Assembly: GCF_002240055.1 (NCBI RefSeq)
Contig: NZ_CP016753.1
Coordinates: 1,240,001-1,304,000 of the forward strand
Reading direction: 5' to 3'
Origin: Leptotrichia sp. oral taxon 498
GTDB taxonomy: Bacteria; Fusobacteriota; Fusobacteriia; Fusobacteriales; Leptotrichiaceae
Length of the DNA: 64,000 bases
The position numbers were made by a program, and so were the translations under genes. This document shows, piece after piece, positions 57,324 through 64,000 of this stretch (its first letter is position 1; each line of letters starts with the position of its first letter). Under the pieces are notes generated by a model. The model did no database searches. It was given only the letters and a program-made list of their open reading frames with translations, and was not told where the DNA came from.

Positions 57324-57359
57324 GAAGTTTAAGATTAAATGGACTTTGAAAGGAAAAAA

Positions 57360-57947
57360 ATGAAAAAAATAAAAAATTTGATTATTTATTCAGTGATGGT
57401 TTTTGGAATGAGCAGTTTTGTTTATTCTTATGAAGATTATTATGAAAAAGTTTACATTGTAAAAGTATCCAAAGGCGATATTTTTAAGAAGTTGAATGTG
57501 ACAAAAAAACAACAGAAAAAATTAGAAAAAATATTTGATAAATATCAAAATAAAGCAAAAGATATTGAAAAAGAATTAATAACATTTGAAGAAAAAAAAG
57601 AAAAAATTGGAAAAATTGAAATACAAAGATACGAAGAAATTGCAAAAATTCTGACAAATGAGCAGTTAGAAGAATATAATTCTTATATAAATTCAAAAAA
57701 ACAGTCTTTTAACGAAAAAATTGACAGAATAAAAAAACTTGAAGATAATGTGAGTTTGTCTAATGAACAAAAAGCAAAGGTACTAAAATTTGAGCGTGAT
57801 TTTAAAAGAAACGTAGAAAAATTAAAAAATGATAGATTGAGTGTAGAAATGTTTACACAAAAATATGAAGAATTAAAACAAAAAAGAAATGAACAAATTC
57901 GTTCAGTTTTGACAGATGAACAAAGTAAATATTTTAGTGAAAATTAA
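57360..57947 (+). CDS. Exported Spy/CpxP-like helical protein
   Basis: 195 residues from the ATG at 57360 (AAAGGAAAAAA before it). Signal peptide KKIKNLIIYSVMVFGMSSFV. The mature protein is an all-helical, Lys/Glu-rich chain with LT.EQ-type motifs (ILTNEQLEEYNSY; VLTDEQSKYF), as in the LTXXQ family of periplasmic stress chaperones and metal sensors. A chaperone-like role is a cautious inference. It is followed by a terminator. Confidence 0.65.
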   Translation: MKKIKNLIIYSVMVFGMSSFVYSYEDYYEKVYIVKVSKGDIFKKLNVTKKQQKKLEKIFDKYQNKAKDIEKELITFEEKKEKIGKIEIQRYEEIAKILTNEQLEEYNSYINSKKQSFNEKIDRIKKLEDNVSLSNEQKAKVLKFERDFKRNVEKLKNDRLSVEMFTQKYEELKQKRNEQIRSVLTDEQSKYFSEN

Positions 57948-57956
57948 AAGATAACA

Positions 57957-57988
57957 GAGTAGATTTTAAAAATTTACTCTATTTTTTG
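57957..57988 (+). terminator. Terminator after the Spy-like gene
   Basis: AGAGTA (57957-57962) and TACTCT (57976-57981) with inner ATTTT/AAAAT pairing, then ATTTTTT. Confidence 0.75.
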
Positions 57989-58060
57989 TTTAATTAATAT
58001 TTTCACAAATTCTACTGTCATTTAATTGAGAATTCGGTTTTAAAAAAAATAAAAATAATC

Positions 58061-58088
58061 TTGATTTTTTTAGTGTATTTGATAAAAT
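58061..58088 (+). promoter_or_regulatory. Promoter of the cupin-TraX operon
   Basis: TTGATT (58061-58066), 16-bp spacer, TAAAAT (58083-58088), 33 bp before the cupin ATG. It excludes an upstream start for the cupin gene. Confidence 0.55.
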
Positions 58089-58120
58089 CAAAGTATAAAA
58101 AAAGTATTGGAGGAATTTTT

Positions 58121-58402
58121 ATGGTTGGAAATGTAAAAAACGAAATTGGAGTATTATTTTCAAAAGATAATTTTATGTTGATTAAGAAAAAACTAAAAAA
58201 AGATGAGAAAATTGAAAAACATAATCACGAAAACGAAGAGATTATTTTTACGGTTCTAAAAGGAAAAGTGGAAGTGTTTTTAAATGAAAAAGAAAATCAT
58301 ATTTTAGTGCCAGGAGAAATTCTACAATTTGATGGAATAAACTTTATAAGTGCAGTTGCAATAGAAGATTCTGAATTTAGCGTCACGCTTATAAAAAAAT
58401 AG
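58121..58402 (+). CDS. Small cupin-domain protein
   Basis: 93 residues from the ATG at 58121 after TTGGAGGAATTTTT. Single cupin barrel: KHNHENEEIIFTVLKGKVEV (about 35-54) holds the HxH...E metal-binding pattern, and LVPGEILQFDG is the second motif. The ligand or reaction is unknown. The stop codon directly abuts the ATG of the TraX-like gene. Confidence 0.8.
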   Translation: MVGNVKNEIGVLFSKDNFMLIKKKLKKDEKIEKHNHENEEIIFTVLKGKVEVFLNEKENHILVPGEILQFDGINFISAVAIEDSEFSVTLIKK

Positions 58403-59071
58403 ATGAATTTATTTTGTCTAAAGATAATTGGCATAATAACAATGTTTATTGACCATTATCACTATATAATAGTTGGAAATCAAATATTTAACATAATTGG
58501 AAGAATTGCTTTTCCGATATTTGCGTTTTCCCTTAATGAAGGTTATTTTCACACAAGCAATTTGAAAAAATATTTAATTAGATTATTTACTTTTGCAGTA
58601 ATTATACAAATTCCTGCAATTTTATTTAAACTTAATTATCCAGTTAATATATTTTTTACACTATTTTTTGGATTACTTGCAATTTATATTTTAAATTTAA
58701 AAAATAAAAAAATGCCTTTATATATTTTTGTTTTTTTAAAAATATTTTTGATATTCTTAATTTTTTATATAAGTAAAAAATTTAAATTTGATTATGGAAT
58801 ATATGGAATTTTGCTTATAATAATTTTTAATATATTTAGAAACAAAAAATTATTTTTATTCTTAGCGTTTTTTTTATTAAATTTGGCAGTTGTAGTTTTC
58901 CCAAATATTTTTGGATTATTTAAAATACAGTTTTTTTCAATGTTTTCATTGGTTTTCATATTTTCTTACAATGGGAAAAAAGGTAAAAGTTTAAAATATT
59001 TTTTCTATCTATTTTATCCGATACATTTTTTAATTTTAGAAACAATAAATTTTTTCCTTAAAAAGTTGTGA
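58403..59071 (+). CDS. TraX-like multipass membrane protein
   Basis: 222 residues with about seven hydrophobic helices. The N-terminus LKIIGIITMFIDHYHYII, GRIAFPIFAFSLNEGYFHTS and LIRLFTFAVIIQIPAILF match the TraX family (named for F-pilin acetylation, but mostly chromosomal and of unknown function). Acyltransferase-like activity is possible from remote similarity. Zero spacing from the cupin gene suggests coupled translation. Confidence 0.8.
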   Translation: MNLFCLKIIGIITMFIDHYHYIIVGNQIFNIIGRIAFPIFAFSLNEGYFHTSNLKKYLIRLFTFAVIIQIPAILFKLNYPVNIFFTLFFGLLAIYILNLKNKKMPLYIFVFLKIFLIFLIFYISKKFKFDYGIYGILLIIIFNIFRNKKLFLFLAFFLLNLAVVVFPNIFGLFKIQFFSMFSLVFIFSYNGKKGKSLKYFFYLFYPIHFLILETINFFLKKL

Positions 59072-59108
59072 TATGAAAAGTGAGAATTGAAATAAATAAG
59101 GTGATAAA

Positions 59109-59753
59109 ATGACGAAAAAAGAAATATTTGATAAAGTATTTCCGATATTGGAAAAAAAGTTTGGTAAAGCAAAAGCAGCTCTGAATTACGAAACGCCATT
59201 TCAGTTTATGATTGCTGTAATACTTTCAGCACAATGCACAGATGCAAGAGTAAATATTGTTACAAAAGAGCTGTTTAAAGTGGTTAAAAATCCAGAAGAT
59301 ATTAGAAAAATGGATATTAAGACATTGGAAGAATACATTAAATCGACGGGATTTTTTAGAAATAAAGCTAAAAATATAAAATTAAATGCCCAAATGATGA
59401 AAGAAAAATATAATGACAAATTGCCAAGAACAATTGAAGAATTACTAGTTTTGCCAGGAGTTGGGAGAAAGACGGCCAATGTCATATTGGGAGATTTGTG
59501 GAATATAAGGCAAGGAATTGTCGTAGATACGCATGTTAAAAGACTCTCAAATTTAATTGGATTTGTTGAAAGTGATAATCCAGAAATTATTGAAAGAGAA
59601 CTTATGAAATTTGTACCAAAAAAATATTGGTTTGAATACTCGCACTATTTGATTTTGCACGGTAGAGATAAATGCGTAGCCAGAAGACCAAAATGTTTGG
59701 AATGTGAAATAAATAAATATTGTAAACATGGACAAAAGTTAATTAATAAATAA
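59109..59753 (+). CDS. nth: Endonuclease III
   Basis: 214 residues. Base-excision glycosylase/AP lyase for oxidised pyrimidines. Helix-hairpin-helix LLVLPGVGRKTANVILGDLW with catalytic K121, catalytic D140 in VVDTHVKRL, and the 4Fe-4S ligands C189-x6-C196-x2-C199-x5-C205. Start ATG after AAGGTGATAAA. It lies between the TraX-like gene and the carboxypeptidase gene on the plus strand. Confidence 0.96.
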   Translation: MTKKEIFDKVFPILEKKFGKAKAALNYETPFQFMIAVILSAQCTDARVNIVTKELFKVVKNPEDIRKMDIKTLEEYIKSTGFFRNKAKNIKLNAQMMKEKYNDKLPRTIEELLVLPGVGRKTANVILGDLWNIRQGIVVDTHVKRLSNLIGFVESDNPEIIERELMKFVPKKYWFEYSHYLILHGRDKCVARRPKCLECEINKYCKHGQKLINK

Positions 59754-59784
59754 AGATTGATAAATAAAAAAAGAAAGGAAAGTA

Positions 59785-61248
59785 ATGTTTAGTAAAACAA
59801 AAAAAATTTTAATTTTAACAGTATTTTTTGCAGTTCTGTTGTATGGGGAAGGAGAAGGAACAAGTGAAAAGCAGGACAGCGGTAGTAGTAAAAGTGAAGC
59901 AGTAAAGGTGGTGAAAAGTGGTTCAGATGAAATAGAGCAAGCAACAAATCGTGGAAACAGCGCTCATAAGTACTCAAAAAAATCATCAAAACATAATAAA
60001 AAACATAAAAACAAAAGTGAATGGAATTCCAAAAATTCTAAAAATACATCTTCAAAAGCGTCAGATACATTAAACAGCAAAGGTAAAAACTCAAAATCCC
60101 AGACAGATTCTTTAACAAAATCGAAAAAAAATGTGAAAATTGTAAAAGCGGTAGAAAAAGAAAAAGAAGGGGAGTCAAAGTATAACGGAAAAGTTATAAA
60201 ATTTATAGCAACAACAGATGGAAAAGTTATAAAAAATGAAGATGCAAAACAAAAACACCCAATAGCTTCGCTTACAAAAGTTATGAATATAATGGTTGCA
60301 CTTGACCAAGTTGATAAAGGAAAGGTAAAATTAAGCGACAAAGTTTGCTTTACGCCTGATGTGGTTGATACAGGCGGAAGCTGGTTAAATGCAAAAGCAG
60401 GAGATTGTTTTACACTAAGAGATTTGCTTCGTGCAGAAATAATTTATTCAGCTAATAATGCGGCTTATATGGTTGCTTCCTATATCGGAAAAGGAAATCT
60501 TGACAACTATGTAAAACTTATGAATGAAAAAGCAAAAGAATTTGGAATGAAAGACACGCAGTATTTTACACCAGCTGGGCTTCCGACTTCGATGACTAAA
60601 AAGCAAATGGATATTTCTACAGCATATGATATGTATTTATTGGGGCGACAGGCAATTAAAGATGAAAGACTTAGGGAATGGATGAGTGAAAAAGAACTTG
60701 AATTATTGAATGAAAAAGGTGAAGAAGTTGTCTACAATAATCGTAATCACTTACTTGGACAATTCGGAGTTTTTGGGCTTAAAACAGGATTTCATGAACA
60801 AGCTGGATATAATATGATAGTTTCGAGTAAAATTGGAAATCTTGAAATAATTTCAGTTTCGCTTGGAAATAAAAGTGATGTTGAAAGAACAGAAGAGCAG
60901 AAAAAAGAATTTCAAGCGATAGAAAAAAATCTTGTGCCAATTTACAAAGCGGGACAAGTTGTGGCAAATAAATTTAAAATAAAAGATGCTGTAAAAAAAG
61001 AAATTACTGGAATTTTAGCTGAAAACGTGTATCAATTGGGAAATACGGATTATAAATTTGAAGTAAAAGATTTAAGGGTTACAGCAGAAAAAGATGGAAT
61101 TTTAAAAGGAGACGTAATTGGGAAATTACAAGTTTTATCAAATGATAACAAGATTGTAAATACAATTGATATAGTTGCAAGTAACGACTACAAACGGTTA
61201 TCGTTGCTTGGAAAAGTTTTAAGATTTGTAACTTTTGGAATGGCATAA
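59785..61248 (+). CDS. D-alanyl-D-alanine carboxypeptidase (PBP5 type)
   Basis: 487 residues. Signal peptide (KKILILTVFFAVLLYGEG), then an unusual 110-residue Ser/Lys/Asn-rich linker (about 24-135), then a serine peptidase domain: SxxK S162-LT-K165 in PIASLTKVMN, SxN in YSANNAAYM, KTG in FGLKTGFHE. The C-terminal region (385-487) is the beta-rich DacA tail. It trims the terminal D-Ala of peptidoglycan stem peptides in the periplasm. The long basic linker is not usual for the family and may reach the cell wall. Confidence 0.92.
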   Translation: MFSKTKKILILTVFFAVLLYGEGEGTSEKQDSGSSKSEAVKVVKSGSDEIEQATNRGNSAHKYSKKSSKHNKKHKNKSEWNSKNSKNTSSKASDTLNSKGKNSKSQTDSLTKSKKNVKIVKAVEKEKEGESKYNGKVIKFIATTDGKVIKNEDAKQKHPIASLTKVMNIMVALDQVDKGKVKLSDKVCFTPDVVDTGGSWLNAKAGDCFTLRDLLRAEIIYSANNAAYMVASYIGKGNLDNYVKLMNEKAKEFGMKDTQYFTPAGLPTSMTKKQMDISTAYDMYLLGRQAIKDERLREWMSEKELELLNEKGEEVVYNNRNHLLGQFGVFGLKTGFHEQAGYNMIVSSKIGNLEIISVSLGNKSDVERTEEQKKEFQAIEKNLVPIYKAGQVVANKFKIKDAVKKEITGILAENVYQLGNTDYKFEVKDLRVTAEKDGILKGDVIGKLQVLSNDNKIVNTIDIVASNDYKRLSLLGKVLRFVTFGMA

Positions 61249-61259
61249 AATAAAAAAAT

Positions 61260-61310
61260 CACACTTTTATTAATTAATAAAAATTTAATTTTTAAAGGTG
61301 TGTTTTTTTT
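61260..61310 (+). terminator. Terminator after the carboxypeptidase gene
   Basis: CACACTTT (61260-61267) pairs with AAAGGTGTG (61294-61302) with one bulged G, then eight T. Confidence 0.7.
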
Positions 61311-61373
61311 GTGTGCAAATTAATAAAAAATATGATAAAATTAAATATAAGAATTGAAAAAAGGGAGAAAAAT

Positions 61374-62120
61374 ATGAAAATATTGGGAGTGATACCAGCG
61401 AGATTTTTTTCAACAAGATTTGAAGGAAAGCCACTAAAAGATATAAATGGAAATCCGATGATTGAATGGGTTTACAAACGAGCTAAAAATGCTAATATTG
61501 ATGAATTAATTGTTGCAACTGATGATAAAAGAATATTTGAGGCAGTTAAAAAATTTGGCGGAAAGGTAGTTATGACATCAAGCGATCACAAAAATGGGAC
61601 TTCAAGAATAATTGAAGTTATAAATAAAGAAAAATATAAAGATTTTGATTTTGTAATAAATATTCAAGGAGATGAGCCGTTAATAGATATTAAGTCTATA
61701 AATATTCTGGCTGATAATTATAGAAGCCAAAATTCTGAAATCATTACATTAAAGCAAGAAATTATTGAAGAAAGTGATATTTTAAATCCGAATGTTGTAA
61801 AAGTTATCACAGATTTTTATGATAATGCAATTTATTTTAGCAGGCTTCCAATTCCATTTGAGCGGGAAAAAATACAAAATTTTAAATATTATCGACATAT
61901 TGGGATTTATGGATATACGACAAAATTTTTGAATGAACTTAGTAATTTGAGAGATGGAATTTTGCAAAGAATGGAGTCGCTTGAACAGCTAAAATTTATG
62001 GAAAATGGTTATAAAATAAAAGTTTTGGAAACAGATTCCAAAGTTATTGGAGTTGATACAAAAGAGGACTTGGAAGAAGTTATAAAGTTTATCTGCAAAA
62101 ATGGAATTATTTTGGAGTAA
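61374..62120 (+). CDS. kdsB: CMP-Kdo synthetase
   Basis: 248 residues from the ATG at 61374 after AAGGGAGAAAAA; the upstream open frame overlaps a terminator. Activates Kdo with CTP for LPS inner core. Motifs: VIPARFFSTRFEGKPL (5-20), VVMTSSDHKNGTSRI, VINIQGDEPLI, and SRLPIPFEREK. The gene shows that the organism makes Kdo-containing lipopolysaccharide, hence a diderm envelope. Other kds genes are outside the window. Confidence 0.95.
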   Translation: MKILGVIPARFFSTRFEGKPLKDINGNPMIEWVYKRAKNANIDELIVATDDKRIFEAVKKFGGKVVMTSSDHKNGTSRIIEVINKEKYKDFDFVINIQGDEPLIDIKSINILADNYRSQNSEIITLKQEIIEESDILNPNVVKVITDFYDNAIYFSRLPIPFEREKIQNFKYYRHIGIYGYTTKFLNELSNLRDGILQRMESLEQLKFMENGYKIKVLETDSKVIGVDTKEDLEEVIKFICKNGIILE

Positions 62121-62219
62121 AAAAATTTTTAGAAAATTGAAAATTTATTGTAAATTAAAAAATTTAAATTCTGACTGAAATGATTTTTAATAAAATTTTA
62201 TGAAAAGAGGTGCTTTTTT

Positions 62220-62858
62220 ATGAAAAAGAGGATTCTATTTTTAATTTTCTCTGTCTTATTTTTAAATTCTTGTGCAGCGACTGCGGTTGCGACTGGACTT
62301 TTAATGACTTATGAACTTGGGTGTAATGAAGGGGAAATGAAAACTTGCGATTCAGATGATTCTGTTGTGAAAAGAGTGGCTAAAGGACTAACTTGGCCTG
62401 TGATAGAGCCAATAAAAAGTATTTCTGATGGTATAGAAGATTATCAGCCAAAAAGAAAAAATAGATATATGGCATATTCAAATAAAAGTCATAAGGAATC
62501 TGTTAGTCGTGTAACGTTACGAGTGATAGATAGAGAAATGGCGACACAAACAGTAAATATTTTGGGTAAAAATATACAAATTTCAGTTCCTAAAAATGTT
62601 GAATTAAAAGTTATAGATAATGATATAGAAATGATAGATGCACAGTCTGGTTATGGACTTCCAATAAAATTTTTTACTGTTTCAAATCCTTGTAATAATC
62701 AGGAAGAATGGAAAAATAAAGAGTACAAAGATAAATATTTGAAAAAAATATCTAAAGATGAATATTTTTATTTAAAATCTTATACCTATGATGGAAAAGA
62801 GCTGGAAGATAAAATTGTAAAAGCAAATAACATGGAAAAGATTTGTGAAAATAATTAA
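62220..62858 (+). CDS. Lipoprotein, paralogue of the next gene
   Basis: 212 residues. Signal and lipobox KKRILFLIFSVLFLNSCAAT (LNSC). A shared C-terminal block with the next protein: SGYGLPIKFFTVSNPCNN, then DEYFYLKSYTYDGKELEDKI and a terminal Cys (KICEN). The middle is basic and without a known domain. The ATG lies after AAAGAGGTGCTTTTTT. First of at least three envelope genes in a row. Confidence 0.75.
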   Translation: MKKRILFLIFSVLFLNSCAATAVATGLLMTYELGCNEGEMKTCDSDDSVVKRVAKGLTWPVIEPIKSISDGIEDYQPKRKNRYMAYSNKSHKESVSRVTLRVIDREMATQTVNILGKNIQISVPKNVELKVIDNDIEMIDAQSGYGLPIKFFTVSNPCNNQEEWKNKEYKDKYLKKISKDEYFYLKSYTYDGKELEDKIVKANNMEKICENN

Positions 62859-62884
62859 AAATTAATGATTGGAGAATTAATATT

Positions 62885-63457
62885 ATGAAAAAAGCATTTT
62901 TATTAATTTTGAGTGCAATTTGTTTGAATTCTTGTCATGCTCTTGTTATAAGACCGCTGACAGAAGCGACAGTTGCAGTTATAGGAGCACCGTTTTATGC
63001 AGTTGGTAAGTTACTTCCTAAAAAAGATGAGCAGGATTATGGTAAATATAGAGAAGGTTATCGTGCCTATAAAGTCGAAGAATATAAAGATAGAATTGAC
63101 AAATTGATGAGTGATATTTTACAAAGGGAATGGGAAAAAACGACATTTTTTTCTGGTTTTGTGGATACGGATTACCATACAGAACAAATTTTACTTCCTA
63201 AAGGTTTAGTTGTAGAAAAAGATGTGTTGGTTGATAAAGAAACTGGTTATGGATTGCCTGTTCATTTTTTAAAAGATGAGTACCCTTGTTATTTTGACAG
63301 AAAAAAAGGGATATATGATTTGAAGTCAAAAGAAGAATATTTTATAAAAGGGAATAGAAGAGATTATTTCAGAATTGAAAGTGAAACTGAAAAAGGAAAC
63401 TTACTTGAAAAAATGATTTTGGAGAAAAATAATGTGCAAAGAGGGTGTAAGCAATGA
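62885..63457 (+). CDS. Lipoprotein, paralogue of the previous gene
   Basis: 190 residues. Lipobox LNSC in KKAFLLILSAICLNSCHALV. The C-terminal block SGYGLP-type (TGYGLPVHFLKDEYPCYFDR, EEYFIKGNRRDYFRIE, then a terminal CKQ) aligns with the previous gene, so the two arose by tandem duplication and then diverged. Function unknown. The stop overlaps the next start by 4 bases (ATGA context), so the third gene is coupled. Confidence 0.75.
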   Translation: MKKAFLLILSAICLNSCHALVIRPLTEATVAVIGAPFYAVGKLLPKKDEQDYGKYREGYRAYKVEEYKDRIDKLMSDILQREWEKTTFFSGFVDTDYHTEQILLPKGLVVEKDVLVDKETGYGLPVHFLKDEYPCYFDRKKGIYDLKSKEEYFIKGNRRDYFRIESETEKGNLLEKMILEKNNVQRGCKQ

Positions 63458-64000
63458 AAAAATTGATACTTTTTTTGATAATATTTACCAGCTTTATCGT
63501 ATTTCCTGAGCAAAAAGATAAAAATAGTGAAATTTATGAAAAAAGAAAATATTCAACCGTTTTAAAAATTGAGAATGATGACTATGATAGAGCTGTTGGG
63601 ATAAGGACGAGCAATAGAAGAGATTTAAAAGGGGTAATGACGGTTATAATGGGAGGAAGTTTTTCTGTAGACAATGATGTGGCTAGTATATACAATCAAA
63701 TATCTAAAAATGCGAATAAAGTTACATTGATTTATTTCGATGACAAAGATACACCTACTATAAAAAGAGTAATTGATACTTTAAAAAAGAAAAAATTTAG
63801 CGGAAAAGTTGAAGTTATTTCTTTTTTGAATAAAGAAAGCAAAATTTTAAAAAATAGTTTTGCAAAAAAAGATTGGAGTTACTCAAATTATTATAATTTA
63901 GATGATATTTCAGAATTAGTTAGTTATGATGGGGAGAAAAAAACTAAAAGTGAAGTTATAAAAATATTTTTAGAAAAAATAAAAAAATCTTTAGAAAATA
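63454..64000 (+). CDS. Exported uncharacterised protein (3' end outside window)
   Basis: 182 codons are visible before the right edge. Signal peptide MKKLILFLIIFTSFIVFPEQ, then a mixed alpha/beta domain: GVMTVIMGGSFSVDNDVASI, VTLIYFDDKDTPTIKRVIDT, KVEVISFLNKESKIL. The repeated strand-helix alternation resembles a Rossmann-like or flavodoxin-like fold, but no family was recognised. The start overlaps the stop of the upstream lipoprotein gene. Confidence 0.65.
   Translation, partial: MKKLILFLIIFTSFIVFPEQKDKNSEIYEKRKYSTVLKIENDDYDRAVGIRTSNRRDLKGVMTVIMGGSFSVDNDVASIYNQISKNANKVTLIYFDDKDTPTIKRVIDTLKKKKFSGKVEVISFLNKESKILKNSFAKKDWSYSNYYNLDDISELVSYDGEKKTKSEVIKIFLEKIKKSLEN

Noticed and set aside
58061-58120. 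Longer cupin protein with a hydrophobic start
   Set aside because: The region contains the promoter (TTGATT-16-TAAAAT), and the ATG at 58121 has a TTGGAGGA ribosome binding site.
61311-61373. Longer kdsB start at 61311
   Set aside because: It begins in the T-run of a terminator; the ATG at 61374 has the ribosome binding site and matches the family's N-terminus.

Overview
The window is AT-rich chromosomal DNA that looks like a Fusobacteriota genome, most likely Leptotrichia or a close relative; this is inferred from gene content, not from a search. Pointers are the strong AT bias with AAAGGAGG-type ribosome binding sites, an F-type ATP synthase whose c subunit has sodium-site residues, mevalonate-pathway genes (mvaK2, fni), an Hcp hydroxylamine reductase, DAP-type peptidoglycan genes (dapB, dapH, murE with DNPR), and a Kdo gene (kdsB) that implies an LPS outer membrane.

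Layout. 1-2260: a malolactic/malic enzyme running off the left edge, then mnmA, which is cut at about codon 257 and fused to the antisense start of an AAA ATPase gene. 2260-5480: a minus-strand operon of unknown function, with a helical membrane protein carrying a conserved-looking LGHDP/FGTAN block, a long protein split by a (TA)n frameshift, and the truncated ATPase. 5490-10810: a Nudix hydrolase, secreted proteins and two TnpB-only IS200/IS605-type elements; one element splits a small secreted-protein gene whose reading frame is exactly restored when the element is removed. 10830-15450: deoB with an apparent one-base frameshift, then a cluster of immunity-like orphans (one is Imm51-like and carries an early stop) framed by a 64-bp direct repeat that holds a promoter. 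15500-18500: a Fic protein with a DUF4143 ATPase behind three phased operator-like repeats, and a damaged HxlR regulator.

18500-26100: engB, an LCP-family protein, coaE, two uncharacterised genes, and the fructose PTS operon fruKA. 26300-37340: a possible structured small RNA, a methyltransferase, then atpZ/atpI-type genes and the complete atpBEFHAGDC operon. A 443-residue lysine-rich secreted protein sits between atpE and atpF, and a terminator-like hairpin lies between atpD and atpC. 37400-41060: a sirtuin, mvaK2, fni and a HAD hydrolase.

41190-45490 (minus): recA-recX, a 1-acyl-glycerophosphate acyltransferase and rdgB-alr, with stop-start overlaps at recA-recX and rdgB-alr; recX has an apparent frameshift. 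45670-52720: dapB, dapH, a secreted TPR protein, an internally deleted IS relic, hcp with an FNR/CRP-type box placed for activation, and murE. 52870-64000: pepT, an SDR enzyme, guaB, a cupin, a TraX-like protein, nth, a D,D-carboxypeptidase, kdsB, and a run of paralogous lipoproteins ending in a gene cut by the right edge.

Several genes (deoB, recX, a remnant near 5.4 kb) each lack one A in an A6 run, and another is off by one TA unit. Read-level checks should decide between assembly error, real decay and phase variation.
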